Assembly (NCBI GenBank): GCA_977006965.1
Contig: OZ345371.1
Location: forward strand, 2,170,001 to 2,234,000
Origin: Phymatolithon calcareum
Lineage: Eukaryota > Rhodophyta > Florideophyceae > Hapalidiales
DNA: 64,000 nt
Reading direction: 5' to 3'
Positions 31,340 through 40,990 of this stretch are shown in pieces (the first letter of the stretch is position 1; each line of letters begins with the position of its first letter). The notes below the pieces were generated by a model. The model did no database searches and was not told where the DNA came from. It saw nothing but the letters and a program-made list of their open reading frames with translations. The position numbers were made by a program, and so were the translations under genes.

Positions 31340-32635
31340 GTGTGTCCAAGTATAGTATCCCAATCAGGACCGCTATTTTCAGGTGAGGATCGCAGCTCCC
31401 AAGGTAGCAAATTCATTCCTCCAGACCCGCGCTGTTTATCAGAGTCTGTGAAGGAGCTTCTCATGGATGAAAACTTGCGGCGTCCGGTGGACCACTCTCC
31501 ACCATCAGGCTTGAACCCATTTATTGCTTTGGAATCTGCTTTCGGACTGCACAGGCCGGTGCGTGGAGACCCACTCCACGTCACAGAGGATCTAAGGAAG
31601 TCTCACGCGGATTTATCCAGCCGCGTAAACCAAGTAGCAGAAGAATGCTTACGTTTGAAGCGATATTTGGCAGACAAGGCGACATCTGTGGTTCACGACG
31701 AGGCGGTTAGAAACGAACACTCTCTGCAGAGAGCCAAGATATTTATCGCCTTACAACTAGTTCGTACGTTAACTGGCCCCTTTTCTGAGACCACTAAGCG
31801 GCAGCCGAACATTACGGCGGGAAACAGTGTACAACAGATTTTTCTCAAGAGCAAGGCCGTTGACTGTACTCTACAAGAGTTCCGATTGCTTGCTAAATCT
31901 TCGCTGGACAAAAGCTCATCATCCTGCAAACTGTTTCCATCAGAGTATTACACGCTTCTCGCTAATTCACAAAGCGGGACTAGATTGGAAATTGTTTATC
32001 GTTCTTTCTATGACTTATGTGAAGCGCTTGATGTCGATGTTGCAGATCGAGAAAAGGCTATGTATAGAGAGCGCTATACAGGTCACCAACTGCAAGCAAT
32101 TCGAGTTCTTGGTGTCGCTCTTACTTCACCCCAGACAACCAGAGATGTACCTCCAGAGAGAGCAGTTCTTCTGGGACGCAGTTTTTCAGAGCGATTTCGA
32201 TTAGATAACTGTCTTACACTCATTCAGCCATGCGCAATATGGTCAAGTGGAGACAAGTGCTGGGAGACTGGCTTCCGACTCGCAGAAGACAAGACACACA
32301 ATGTTTTGTCAAATCTGAAGGCACTCTCGCAAAGTGAAAGTGATGCTAACTTACCGGGTAGAACCCGTAAAACTGACTTGAATCGTCCGTGTCCTGACAA
32401 ATTCGTGTTTTCATTGTTGTGGGAGCAAATCAAGGACAAAGGACACAAGAGCTGTGGCCCTCCCAGCAGAGTTTGCGGAATGTTGCGTGCTCTGATTCCT
32501 GCAGTTGTGGTGAGGAGTCAAAAACTAACTTCAACAGTAGACAAAGTGTTTTCCACCAGAATTAGAAACGTTTACTTGAACCAGCTTCTCGTGTCACCAC
32601 CGGACGACAAAAGTGCAGATGATAGCGATTCCTAA
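31340..32635 (+). CDS. Element B accessory protein
   Basis: A 431-codon open stretch without an obvious ATG at its start. The first codons follow CCGCTATTTTCAG (ending near 31,381), so it is probably the large second exon of a spliced gene; the first internal Met (MDENLRRPVDHSPPS) is near 31,463. The predicted protein is helical, with a coiled-coil-like early part (LSSRVNQVAEECLRLKRYL). Its C-terminal third (TLIQ...W...W.TGF; AVVVRSQKLTSTVDKVFST) is conserved in the element A copy at 6,194-7,518. It is divergent from the transposase, 270 bp away, suggesting a shared promoter region. Unknown family; a transposition cofactor is a reasonable guess because it has been kept beside the transposase in two diverged elements. 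Confidence 0.6.
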   Translation: MCPSIVSQSGPLFSGEDRSSQGSKFIPPDPRCLSESVKELLMDENLRRPVDHSPPSGLNPFIALESAFGLHRPVRGDPLHVTEDLRKSHADLSSRVNQVAEECLRLKRYLADKATSVVHDEAVRNEHSLQRAKIFIALQLVRTLTGPFSETTKRQPNITAGNSVQQIFLKSKAVDCTLQEFRLLAKSSLDKSSSSCKLFPSEYYTLLANSQSGTRLEIVYRSFYDLCEALDVDVADREKAMYRERYTGHQLQAIRVLGVALTSPQTTRDVPPERAVLLGRSFSERFRLDNCLTLIQPCAIWSSGDKCWETGFRLAEDKTHNVLSNLKALSQSESDANLPGRTRKTDLNRPCPDKFVFSLLWEQIKDKGHKSCGPPSRVCGMLRALIPAVVVRSQKLTSTVDKVFSTRIRNVYLNQLLVSPPDDKSADDSDS

Positions 32636-32737
32636 CTGAACGAAAAAATTCACTTCACAATAGCTACGCATGCAATAAAGACAATCTCCTTCAAGATGAA
32701 CGGACACCGCAACAGAAATTCTTAATGGTACCTGAAA

Positions 32738-34765
32738 TCAACTTAAATCCCGACCTGTCATCGCTGCGAAATCCCAAAACGTAGATTTTGACATGGCTTG
32801 ATCTTCTTCATCCGACGACGAATCCTGTAAGTGTGATGACTGCCGACTCTCCGGTGGCCTGAACGTTACCTTCTCTTTTAGGTAGTTCTTCCACGATATT
32901 GAAAATGCTTCCTTTCGCATGCGCATGAGCGTACCCCTGTTGTCGCCTTCCAACCTCGTGTTGTCCCCGTACATGAGAGTAATATTCTTACCGTCCTTCG
33001 GCACGGGTTTCGCAGTGCACACGCCCATGGCGGCATTTTCGGCCTGCGTCGAACTCAGTCCAGATGCTCTTCGAAGTACGCCTAGAATGCCCAAAGCCAG
33101 TACGTGAATTGCTCGCAGCGCGACATTGTTGCAACTTAGAATATGATCAAACGATTCCATCTTGAATGCAGCAAAAATGAGACTTGACGCGAGATCATGC
33201 AGGTACACAGCCTTGGTCGTTTGATGTGCGAACTCCTTATCATCCCACTCTGGCGATCCGTCAGTATTATCGTCCTTCTCGCGAATTACAAGCCGAGGGT
33301 AGTGAAGGAACACTGTGAGGGACCTAAAGGACTTTTTCAGATAATCAAATCGCTTCCGGTTCTCCACCCACATCGCCTTGGGGTCGCTATCGTCTATACA
33401 CGATAGAGGCACGTTCCACATAGACTCCGGCTCGGACAGAATATCATCCACATTACAAAGGTCTTGTTCAACGAAATGGTCGAACTCAATCCAGTACCCA
33501 TTCTCCTTGGCCTCCTCCGCGTTTTCGTAACGATTAATTTCTTCCACTAAGAACATGACGTCCTTAAAAGCTTTTTCGCGCGCAGTACACCTCGAGCTCG
33601 ACAAATCCCTTCGAAGACGGGAGAGCGACTGCTTAATCACATAGTCCCTGACGTTTTCGTGCTTGTCGGTCACGAACCCATCGACACCCACTGGTATCCC
33701 CTTGTACTTCACACTCTTCGCACCACTAGACGCCTTTGCCTTCTTCGCAGGAGGCGGTCGTGAAGACCCAGTTACATCATCCGAGCTCGCAGTTGACAGC
33801 ATGGTGGTGCCTCCGTCCGCAGGTTCAGTCTCTGCATCAACATCATGGACTGTGCTGGTCTTGTCAGCAAGTATCTGGTCGACAAACTGCATTGTCCTCA
33901 CCGGCCCTTTGAAGGACTTCAGCCATTCCGGCATAGCACAAACTGGGCCCCCGGTCCCTCTATTGAAGTTTTGTTGAGCGATGTACACCTTTTTCGCCAT
34001 CGTAAGGTGCATGAGATGTGAATAAGCCCTTCCTACAGCAGTTCGCAAAACAGCCTTGGTGTCGATATTTCGTTTCGCGAAAAACAAGAGGGATAGTCCG
34101 GAAACGCTTTCGAAGGGACCAAACATATCTTTCATCATGCCCTCCGATGATTCATCGATCCAAGCGCGCACGCCACGGACTTGACGAGTAAATGACCACA
34201 CAGTCGCGTTCAGTAGGAGACTGACAAGGTCCTCAAGACCCACTTGAGAATTTGCAACGAGTTCAATGTAGGGAATCGCGTTTATCGGTGCCTTCTGCGG
34301 AAGCTTCCGCTTAGGAGCGATACCGTGCGATGCTTGGCTATAGTCGTAGGATGCGGAGCTTACGCAAGTATGGACCTGCGCTACGAGCTGGCGAAGGCCC
34401 TTGATTTCTTTTTCCCAAATCTCCTCCTTGTCCGTGGTCGCCTGCTTCAACTGTTGCATCATGTCGTTCAATAACGCTAAAACCTGTTCAACCGTCATTA
34501 GACTCTGCCTGTCTCCGGCACCGCGAGTTAGAGAGGCTGGCGGACCGCTCGCGGCGGGGGTGGAATTCAAGGCCATGGATTCACCTCCGCAAGCCAGAAG
34601 AAGCGACTTGGTAATTGCAAAAATGTGGTGCCAGACTTCTGCAATAGCGTCAGATCGACGCTGAGAATGACTTGCCATCCAGGGGGATTCAGGCCGCAAG
34701 TATACTCTTACTTGTGGGACGAGACATGTACAGGAGCCCTTGGAATTCCAAGATAAAGAAAGCAT
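32738..34765 (-). CDS. Element B third gene, large unknown protein
   Basis: A 675-residue open frame convergent with the accessory gene, 102 bp away. The first ATG is at 34,765; a later one at about 34,573 (MALNSTPAASGPPAS) fits a better N terminus. Visible parts are a helical segment (VEQVLALLNDMMQQLKQATTDKEEI), a hydrophobic folded region, a low-complexity linker with PPPAKKAKASSG (nuclear-signal-like) and a second folded part. The second part contains VFLHYPRLVIREKDD, AVYLHDLASSLIFAAF and an acidic serine tail (DSSSDEEDQ). I recognise no family and see no similarity to the gene in the same place in element A. Being intact next to an intact transposase, it may be cargo or a second transposition protein. 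Confidence 0.6.
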   Translation of the reverse strand: MLSLSWNSKGSCTCLVPQVRVYLRPESPWMASHSQRRSDAIAEVWHHIFAITKSLLLACGGESMALNSTPAASGPPASLTRGAGDRQSLMTVEQVLALLNDMMQQLKQATTDKEEIWEKEIKGLRQLVAQVHTCVSSASYDYSQASHGIAPKRKLPQKAPINAIPYIELVANSQVGLEDLVSLLLNATVWSFTRQVRGVRAWIDESSEGMMKDMFGPFESVSGLSLLFFAKRNIDTKAVLRTAVGRAYSHLMHLTMAKKVYIAQQNFNRGTGGPVCAMPEWLKSFKGPVRTMQFVDQILADKTSTVHDVDAETEPADGGTTMLSTASSDDVTGSSRPPPAKKAKASSGAKSVKYKGIPVGVDGFVTDKHENVRDYVIKQSLSRLRRDLSSSRCTAREKAFKDVMFLVEEINRYENAEEAKENGYWIEFDHFVEQDLCNVDDILSEPESMWNVPLSCIDDSDPKAMWVENRKRFDYLKKSFRSLTVFLHYPRLVIREKDDNTDGSPEWDDKEFAHQTTKAVYLHDLASSLIFAAFKMESFDHILSCNNVALRAIHVLALGILGVLRRASGLSSTQAENAAMGVCTAKPVPKDGKNITLMYGDNTRLEGDNRGTLMRMRKEAFSISWKNYLKEKVTFRPPESRQSSHLQDSSSDEEDQAMSKSTFWDFAAMTGRDLS

Positions 34766-35165
34766 TGGTGCATTTCTTTGAAGCTAGCATTTTTGTATCA
34801 ATGATCTCCAACTCTTCACACCTACGAGCTCCTTTGTGGCCCTTGGAACAGGCGTTCCATACTTCCTTGCGAAAACTTACAGATCCATATCTCGTCCATG
34901 TTTGAGGAAAGGAGTATGAGCAAAAGTTGGAAGGTTTTTGCTTTTTGTAATTACAACGAACGCACATCCAAGCGTGCGTTGACGAGCTTCCGTTGCACTA
35001 AGAGCAGAAATTGATGTGAAAGTTTGAACCATTTTCTATTTCGTGGAGATATCTCCGAAATTGGCCAATCTCGAGTCTTTGAAATCGAAATATATGAAAC
35101 TACGAGGTTACAAATTGTTTGAAAAAAGTTCTATTTCCAATAAACTGCTGTGAAATGCCTCTTCT
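34766..35165. other. Flank of element B; ends not identified
   Basis: No terminal repeat or CAGTC-like array is visible here or left of 27,018, so the limits of element B are not known. Confidence 0.4.
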
Positions 35166-35223
35166 TATGTGAGTGGTTTGGCCCTCTAGATGTGCACATC
35201 TAGAGGGCCAAACCACTCACATA
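35166..35223. repeat. 58-bp perfect spacerless palindrome
   Basis: All 29 base pairs match around the centre at 35,194/35,195 (central ATGTGCACAT). It is the longest perfect palindrome in the window. It lies 400 bp beyond the last gene of element B, in non-coding sequence. Confidence 0.95.
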
Positions 35224-36847
35224 TTACATACGTACGGTACTCGTAGTGAGCCTTAACCGTCCACCAGATAGCAGCGCCGTGTCGCTGAATACGTAACCGC
35301 AACTCATTTCACCGGAGCACGAAGCACGGACAGCGCACTAGCTGGACGTCGGATGGCTTCTATGGAAACGTACATAAGCACTATCTTGCCACAGATCGAC
35401 CTTGGGAGCATGTCAAACTCGGAAGTCTATATCCAATACCGGCGACATCGCTTCGCGCTGAACGCGCATTCTAAGGCACCGACTTCCTTTACAGAGAATC
35501 TTTCGTTTTTTGTTTTTGCGGTCGTAGCCTTCTGGTATGCATGATCTTCGTTTTCCTCCTCCAGATTGCGGGAAAGGCGCCTCGCACTCCAATTGTCACT
35601 AACCATCTGCACTATGTTCTGATCTGCGCCCGCTTAGTTCTACTTTCTGTTCCGTTGCAGTAGTACATTCTTCGTGCACTGACTGATTTACGGTACGCAT
35701 GAGCGCCATTCTCCTTCCTAAATTACAAGACAAGCGCTCCATACTGCAATTTTCACTCACCTAATGTACTATGTTATAATCTGCGCCTCTTCATTTCTCT
35801 GTGAATTACAGGTTCGCAATACGTCCACGGAACTTATCGGTTTAGAGAGCGTACATAAATCGTGCTGATTGATCCAGGAAAGCTCCGCGTCCAGCATCTG
35901 CTAAGGACATCGAAAAGATTATAGGAAGATCGGAAGTGTGTCTGTATGCATACTGTATTCCATTATGCTCGCCAATTCTGAACGTCACAATCTCCGGTTG
36001 TCGGTTTGTCTCTTCTTCTTATACAGGCTTTACGTTTGGTTAAACGAGTCAACTCTAGACGCTCGATCTCTTTTTACTTTTATTCATGTCGAACTGTAGT
36101 TTCCTGCGCTTGTTGCACTATCTGTACGTCTTCAGCAATATCTGCGACCTTTCAAGTATTGATAGTCACACATCTAATAACGTAAAAAACCCTTTTTACA
36201 TTCACTATCACTACATAGGGACGACGACAATTTTGCTGCCGAACAAAGCCAGGTCGGATGTGCTAATTACAATATTGTCCCTCACCATAGTTCAAACGTT
36301 GGTCAAGCCTTTTGAAAGAACCATGAACAAGAATTCAACGAAAGCGAATGATAAAACTACTTTAAAAGTCAGAAACACGATCATGCTAGGACGTAGTGTA
36401 CTTCTTTCATTCATAGTTCGAAATTAATCTGCTTAATCGTTCCTCTCATTGTCCATTTAGGATGGTCTGTGAAGTGGTCTGTCCCGATTGAGTCATGATA
36501 CGCATACACCGATGAACGTATGGTGGCTTAGTGTCTTGGACATGTGGTATCTCACCGATCAAATCATAAGCAGCAGAATGGTTCCAAATGACACAATCGG
36601 CAATTTCAGGCACCGGTGCGCGCCCGCAGTGAACACCTTGCCGGCACAGGCGTGAAGGACAAAGCTTTCTTCTTCCAAAATGCACTTTTTCGGAGCAATG
36701 CAAAAAAGACATTCTATGAAACACGAGGATTGAGGAAGCCCCTCTCTTCAGAACGTAGAGACCCTCCTCTGTCGAGGCGGGGTCCAACATGCCCTGCGAC
36801 GGAAATCGTTCTTGTACTGTAACATTGCGGCACAGGGAGGCATCGTC
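35224..36847. other. Mostly non-coding; possible small exon
   Basis: An ATG-initiated stretch at 35,353-35,544 (MASMETYISTILPQIDLGSM...) could be a first exon, but no continuation is evident. The other short frames look accidental. Confidence 0.3.
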
Positions 36848-37513
36848 ATGGAGCCGACGTCGACGAGGGAATATGCGACAGATCTTGCCCCCCAGGCGAT
36901 TTCCATTGTCGCGTCCGTCACCGCCGGCGTCAGCTCAATACTCATCGGTCATCTCACCCAGCGCTACCCCCTAAGCTTCCATTCCACAACTCCAAGATGG
37001 AAGTACACCCTCTGGCCTGTCTTCGGCTATCTCTTTGTGTACCTCGGCCTTCTCGCCTACGGCGTCGTGGCAAGCACCGGCGTCGTGAGTCCCAGCCAAA
37101 TTAGCAAAACATTAGCCTTCATGGCGGCCCCTGGCGTGCCGTTGCACGGATTCCTCTGGGCATTGGTGCCGCAAGTTCGACATGTACCCGATCCACCTGC
37201 CACAGACGCGTACGTGCTGCAAACATTTCGACGCAAACCGGCAATTCTACTCATCATCACCTGGATTCCACTGGTCGCTTCTGCAATTCTCGCCGGTGTG
37301 TGGAAGGTATGGCAGGGCTTGGCGGTGCAACTGGCCACCGCAGTGGCGTTTCTCGCAACGGGACGCACTCCGGAACCGATGCCAAGGGCTCGCGAAAGCG
37401 CGTTTGGAAGAGCGGGGCGATATCTCATGATTCCTCGACCCGGACGTCGCGATGATACTTGGCATATTGTGTCGATTTGCAAAGAGAGACTCTGCTGGAA
37501 CCTGTTCGTGTAA
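36848..37513 (+). CDS. Five-pass membrane protein, probably N-terminal part of a longer gene
   Basis: From the ATG at 36,848 the frame gives 221 residues with about five hydrophobic segments: AISIVASVTAGVSSILIG; LWPVFGYLFVYLGLLAYGVV; LAFMAAPGVPLHGFLWALV; AILLIITWIPLVASAILAGV; AVQLATAVAFLATG. A TACTGTA word lies 27 nt upstream. The frame closes with TAA at 37,511-37,513. A second good frame, offset by one base and already open from about 37,450, starts with ATG two bases after this stop. The two are most simply read as one gene of over 500 residues with a frame change or an unrecognised small intron in the overlap. Family unknown. Confidence 0.6.
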   Translation: MEPTSTREYATDLAPQAISIVASVTAGVSSILIGHLTQRYPLSFHSTTPRWKYTLWPVFGYLFVYLGLLAYGVVASTGVVSPSQISKTLAFMAAPGVPLHGFLWALVPQVRHVPDPPATDAYVLQTFRRKPAILLIITWIPLVASAILAGVWKVWQGLAVQLATAVAFLATGRTPEPMPRARESAFGRAGRYLMIPRPGRRDDTWHIVSICKERLCWNLFV

Positions 37514-37515
37514 CC

Positions 37516-38403
37516 ATGGAGGGAATCGAGGCATACGAGCTGGTGAGCAGATTGAAGATGGGACGGTTGGGACGAGAGTCTGACGATGAGACTACGAGCG
37601 AGGTTCCGATTGGCACTTATTTGGATAGTTTGGTGTCCAAGTTTCCGAAAGAGCGTATCAGCGACATGACGGGTCGTCTTTGGAGGTGTCTTGAAGCGTG
37701 GAAAGACAGTGTTACAGACCCTGCGAAGGAACTGCCCCTGATGTACGGACTTGTGGAACGCATGTCGTACGTCGCATACAGACCCGGTTCATGCACGCCG
37801 GAGGAGCGCGGTGTGGCAATACTGATGAATTTTGTGAATTGTCGCGCGGACTGCGAACGAGAAGGGTCGGAAAATCAGGAAAACGCTGAAGCCCTTCGCG
37901 ACGAGTGGCGGCGAGAAGGCGAAAATCTTGTGGGCGGGGCGCATTGGGAGAACGCACGGACAAGCGGAGAGAACCCTGTTGATAAGACCATTCCGCCGAG
38001 TGAGCAACTGCTTGAAGAGTTGCGGAGCGATAACTTGCAGGCTGTGGATATTGTCGAAACTGTGGGGGCAGTTGTGCACTTTTTAAAACATGTTTTTGGG
38101 CATAATGAGCAAGTGCTTCAGTCTATTGTGAGAAATGTTCCATTCTATTACAATCGAATCAGAAGTGATTTGACGGTGCAGGGAAGCATTCCGGTTGTTT
38201 GTCATGGAATCATGTTTAGTATGAAGAAAAAAGGAATGATTGCTGAAAATGTACTGGGGCATGAATGGGCTTCCACGGAGGGAGTTTTGCGGTGGGGTGG
38301 TGGTGGATACGCGCTTCTGGATCAGGCTTACGCTAGGAACTCGGCGATTGCGTATGTTGGGCAACTTGTCATTATTGTGGTAAAGGCAGTGATTGAGAAT
38401 TAA
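37516..38403 (+). CDS. Soluble helical protein, probable continuation of the membrane protein gene
   Basis: The ATG at 37,516 gives 295 residues; the frame is open from about 37,450, overlapping the preceding gene by some 60 nt. It is acidic and helical (RVGLESDDETT-like start, LVSKFPKERISDMTGRLW, EERGVAILMNFVNCRADCEREG) and ends with a Gly-rich turn (LRWGGGGYALLDQAYARN) and a hydrophobic AYVGQLVIIVVKAV. A eukaryotic gene starting two bases after another's stop is unlikely, so joining the two by a frameshift or small intron is favoured. No family recognised. Confidence 0.55.
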   Translation: MEGIEAYELVSRLKMGRLGRESDDETTSEVPIGTYLDSLVSKFPKERISDMTGRLWRCLEAWKDSVTDPAKELPLMYGLVERMSYVAYRPGSCTPEERGVAILMNFVNCRADCEREGSENQENAEALRDEWRREGENLVGGAHWENARTSGENPVDKTIPPSEQLLEELRSDNLQAVDIVETVGAVVHFLKHVFGHNEQVLQSIVRNVPFYYNRIRSDLTVQGSIPVVCHGIMFSMKKKGMIAENVLGHEWASTEGVLRWGGGGYALLDQAYARNSAIAYVGQLVIIVVKAVIEN

Positions 38404-39734
38404 GGAGGGCGTCGCGATCAAAGGAAATTATCATCACTTTTGATGACTGTAGCCCATAGCGTTGCCGACAGCTGCTATTTGGACAGATGGGCTACATATC
38501 GTGGAAAGTTGTATTTGGTAAGTCGTTTCAACAGAACATCAATTCCCTTGTCGAGTTTGGATGAGAGATGTATCACATGCACGGAATGGAAATCTGATGA
38601 ATGCGGAGAACGAATCCTCACTACTGTACTGCAGAGTGAAAAATTGACATGATCTCTGTTTTGAAGCAGTCTTCGGTGTCGACTGTACAGGAGGGACCAT
38701 GGCGGAGGGAACATGGCGACAGCTAAACATGGCCGACTTTTAAATTCGATGGATTCATATCGACTGAATCCGTGAAAAGCCGAATAATCGTCACAAGAGC
38801 TCTAAAACAAGACCGTCCCTCTCAGCTCTTCGAAGGGTAGGCTTTTACAGAAAAGCTGTATTACCTCTTGTGCCAAAAGAACTTCCTCACACGCTTGCTC
38901 AACTTCTGTACCGTCAGCACAGCAGACATTGGGGCCTCATTCCCTGCCCTTCGCCAACTGCAACGCTTGAGTGGCGGCTATCATCCGTGGCATAGCCGTA
39001 ACTACATTGAATGGTGCAGAATCAGAACGTCAGTGCTGACAATGTCGATTATCACAGTCCGATTCAGGGTAAGCATTCACTTGCCTACGGAAAATGCTAT
39101 TGGCGCTCGACGGCGGCAGACGACGTGTGTGTTGATGAGGTGCTTTCAAATTGTCACATCGCAGCGTGGAATAAACAGCTGGGCGAACACGGCTATTCGA
39201 GGAATTGAAGTTCAGCAGTAACTGGCACAGGAGATGACCGGCAGCAGAAGACGACAGTTGGCGAGCTAGGTAAGGTAGATGTGTCCCATGTGCAATCGAT
39301 GCACTTGCGCCATCCATATGTTCATTATGCATAGTCTGCGACATGGGCTTTGAAAGACGTCGTTTATTGCACCACGACTCGGCACCTCACGCACGATTTC
39401 CTCGCGAGCCGGCAGTTACCTCAGGAGGCAAACTAGCCGTCGAGTACGTCTGAAGCATGGAAATTTCTCACTGAAGCAAAAGTTATTTATCTGCTCTATT
39501 TGTACATGGGCGCACTAGTCGTCCTGGGTCCGGCCGGAGGAGGACGACAGAGTCGTCAGTGCTGTGATATTCCCACTCGAAAGGCACCTACGAGCATTGA
39601 AGAAAACTCGTATGTAATCGCCAACACACATGATAGGAGCAGGCCGCACCGGTTTCGGAAAGCATATTCGAGTCGCATGCTCCGCCAAACCGCAACATAG
39701 TTCTTACTGGCCGGCAAGCACGTCAAAAAAAACT
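38404..39734. other. No supported gene
   Basis: Intergenic. A plus-strand stretch at 39,011-39,208 (with a Cys/His-containing GKCYWRSTAADDVCVDEVLSN) looks slightly protein-like but stands alone. TACTGTACTGCAG occurs at 38,622-38,634. Confidence 0.35.
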
Positions 39735-40274
39735 TCACACGGCCATGATCTCCCGTTCCTCTTTTGCCGCATCAGTGACACTGACCTTGATAGCATACTG
39801 CAGCGCCTCCGCCGCCTGCCGTCGTTCGGCAAATCCGCCCAACCCGCGAAAGACGACGACAAACCCCCTCGCATGCAGAATGTGCACACCGGGGCACATC
39901 TCCATGTCACTCTGCACGGCCGTCACCGTCTGCACATGATCGACCGGAAAGGTTGACGCAGATTGTCCGCGCTTCCACACCACAACCTCTCCAGAGCGGA
40001 TGTCCACCGCGCAGCGATTGTGCACCGTGAAGACAAACAGCACGATGTGAAGAAACACAAGCACGATGAGAAGAATGAGCGGCAGTTCGAGCGACGCGTG
40101 ACGACGCGAGGAGCGCACAAGGAATAACGCTGCGAGACAGGTTGTCAACAGGAAGGAGAGGAAGAAGAAAAACTTCTGCCGCGGACGGAGACGCTGGGAG
40201 AGACGGACGCCGTCCGACAGATCGCGCGTGTGCAGCACGGGGAAGAGCGAGGACATTGCGGCGCTTTGCCCCAT
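39735..40274 (-). CDS. Two-pass membrane protein with small cytosolic domain
   Basis: The ATG at 40,274 gives 179 residues. Two strong membrane segments follow a basic start: FFFFLSFLLTTCLAALFLV and LPLILLIVLVFLHIVLFVF. The remaining 95 residues (CAVDIRSGEVVVWKRGQSASTFPVDHVQTVTAVQSD...GVHILHARGFVVVFRGLGGFAERRQAAEALQYAI) alternate as strands and end in a helix. This is what a small PH-like barrel attached to a membrane hairpin would look like; that fold is an inference. Intronless. TACTGTA-type words, including an 18-bp palindrome at 40,490-40,507, lie 200-350 bp upstream. Confidence 0.7.
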   Translation of the reverse strand: MGQSAAMSSLFPVLHTRDLSDGVRLSQRLRPRQKFFFFLSFLLTTCLAALFLVRSSRRHASLELPLILLIVLVFLHIVLFVFTVHNRCAVDIRSGEVVVWKRGQSASTFPVDHVQTVTAVQSDMEMCPGVHILHARGFVVVFRGLGGFAERRQAAEALQYAIKVSVTDAAKEEREIMAV

Positions 40275-40990
40275 CGTCAGTGGCGCGGGGGGCAGGATGC
40301 GGTCATCGTGGTGGCGAGTGGTGAATTAATTGTGGACATGCGCTGGGAGAGTTAATGTAAAGTAGGTGGCGAATGGCGTCCAGAAAGCTCGAGTTTCAAA
40401 GCGGAGTCAGTTTGAAGATAAGACTTCAGCGGGTGCGGTAAAGTGCTGTACAGTATGGAAGGGATTGAGAGGTGCAAATGAGGAATTTCTTTACAGTACT
40501 GTAAAGTTTACAGTGGTACAGATGTTTTACGATCTCTAGCCGGCGAACGGACAGATTGGAACGTGGCAGACGTTCAGGAAGCTCTTTCCGGAGAAGGGGA
40601 AGAGTCTGAACGATATCATAAATTACTGTAACACCAAATTAGCGGTTGTACGCGAACGGTCGCTGCAACGATGCCAACGTCAGAGCAAGTGAAGTTTAAT
40701 TACTGTAAATTCAACGGTTCTTACAGGATTACGACATTGAATTCCTGGTTGATGACGGAACTCGAGTTCATAGATTTTTCGTCCTCGTTGGGGGATTCGA
40801 ATATCATACGGCAAATTTATTCACAATCTGCTTTCCCATCGCTTCTCGTTCATCTGACAATCACATGGCGTCACTTTATCGAAAAGTTGTATCGGCCATG
40901 AGGAAACCGCTTTAATTGCAAGTCCCCTCTGCCATTGTTCTATCTCTATTGTTCGCACAGGTAAGCATCACAGCTAAAGTAGCCCCTGAT
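40275..40990. promoter_or_regulatory. Intergenic region with TACTGTA words and an 18-bp palindrome
   Basis: CTTTACAGTACTGTAAAG at 40,490-40,507 is a perfect palindrome. Further TACTGTA copies occur near 40,623 and 40,702, with TTTACAG and GTACAG variants between. Candidate upstream control region of the minus-strand gene at 39,735-40,274. Confidence 0.35.

Noticed and set aside
35353-35544. Start of a DEK-C-like domain
   Set aside because: Resemblance is weak and no continuing exon could be found.
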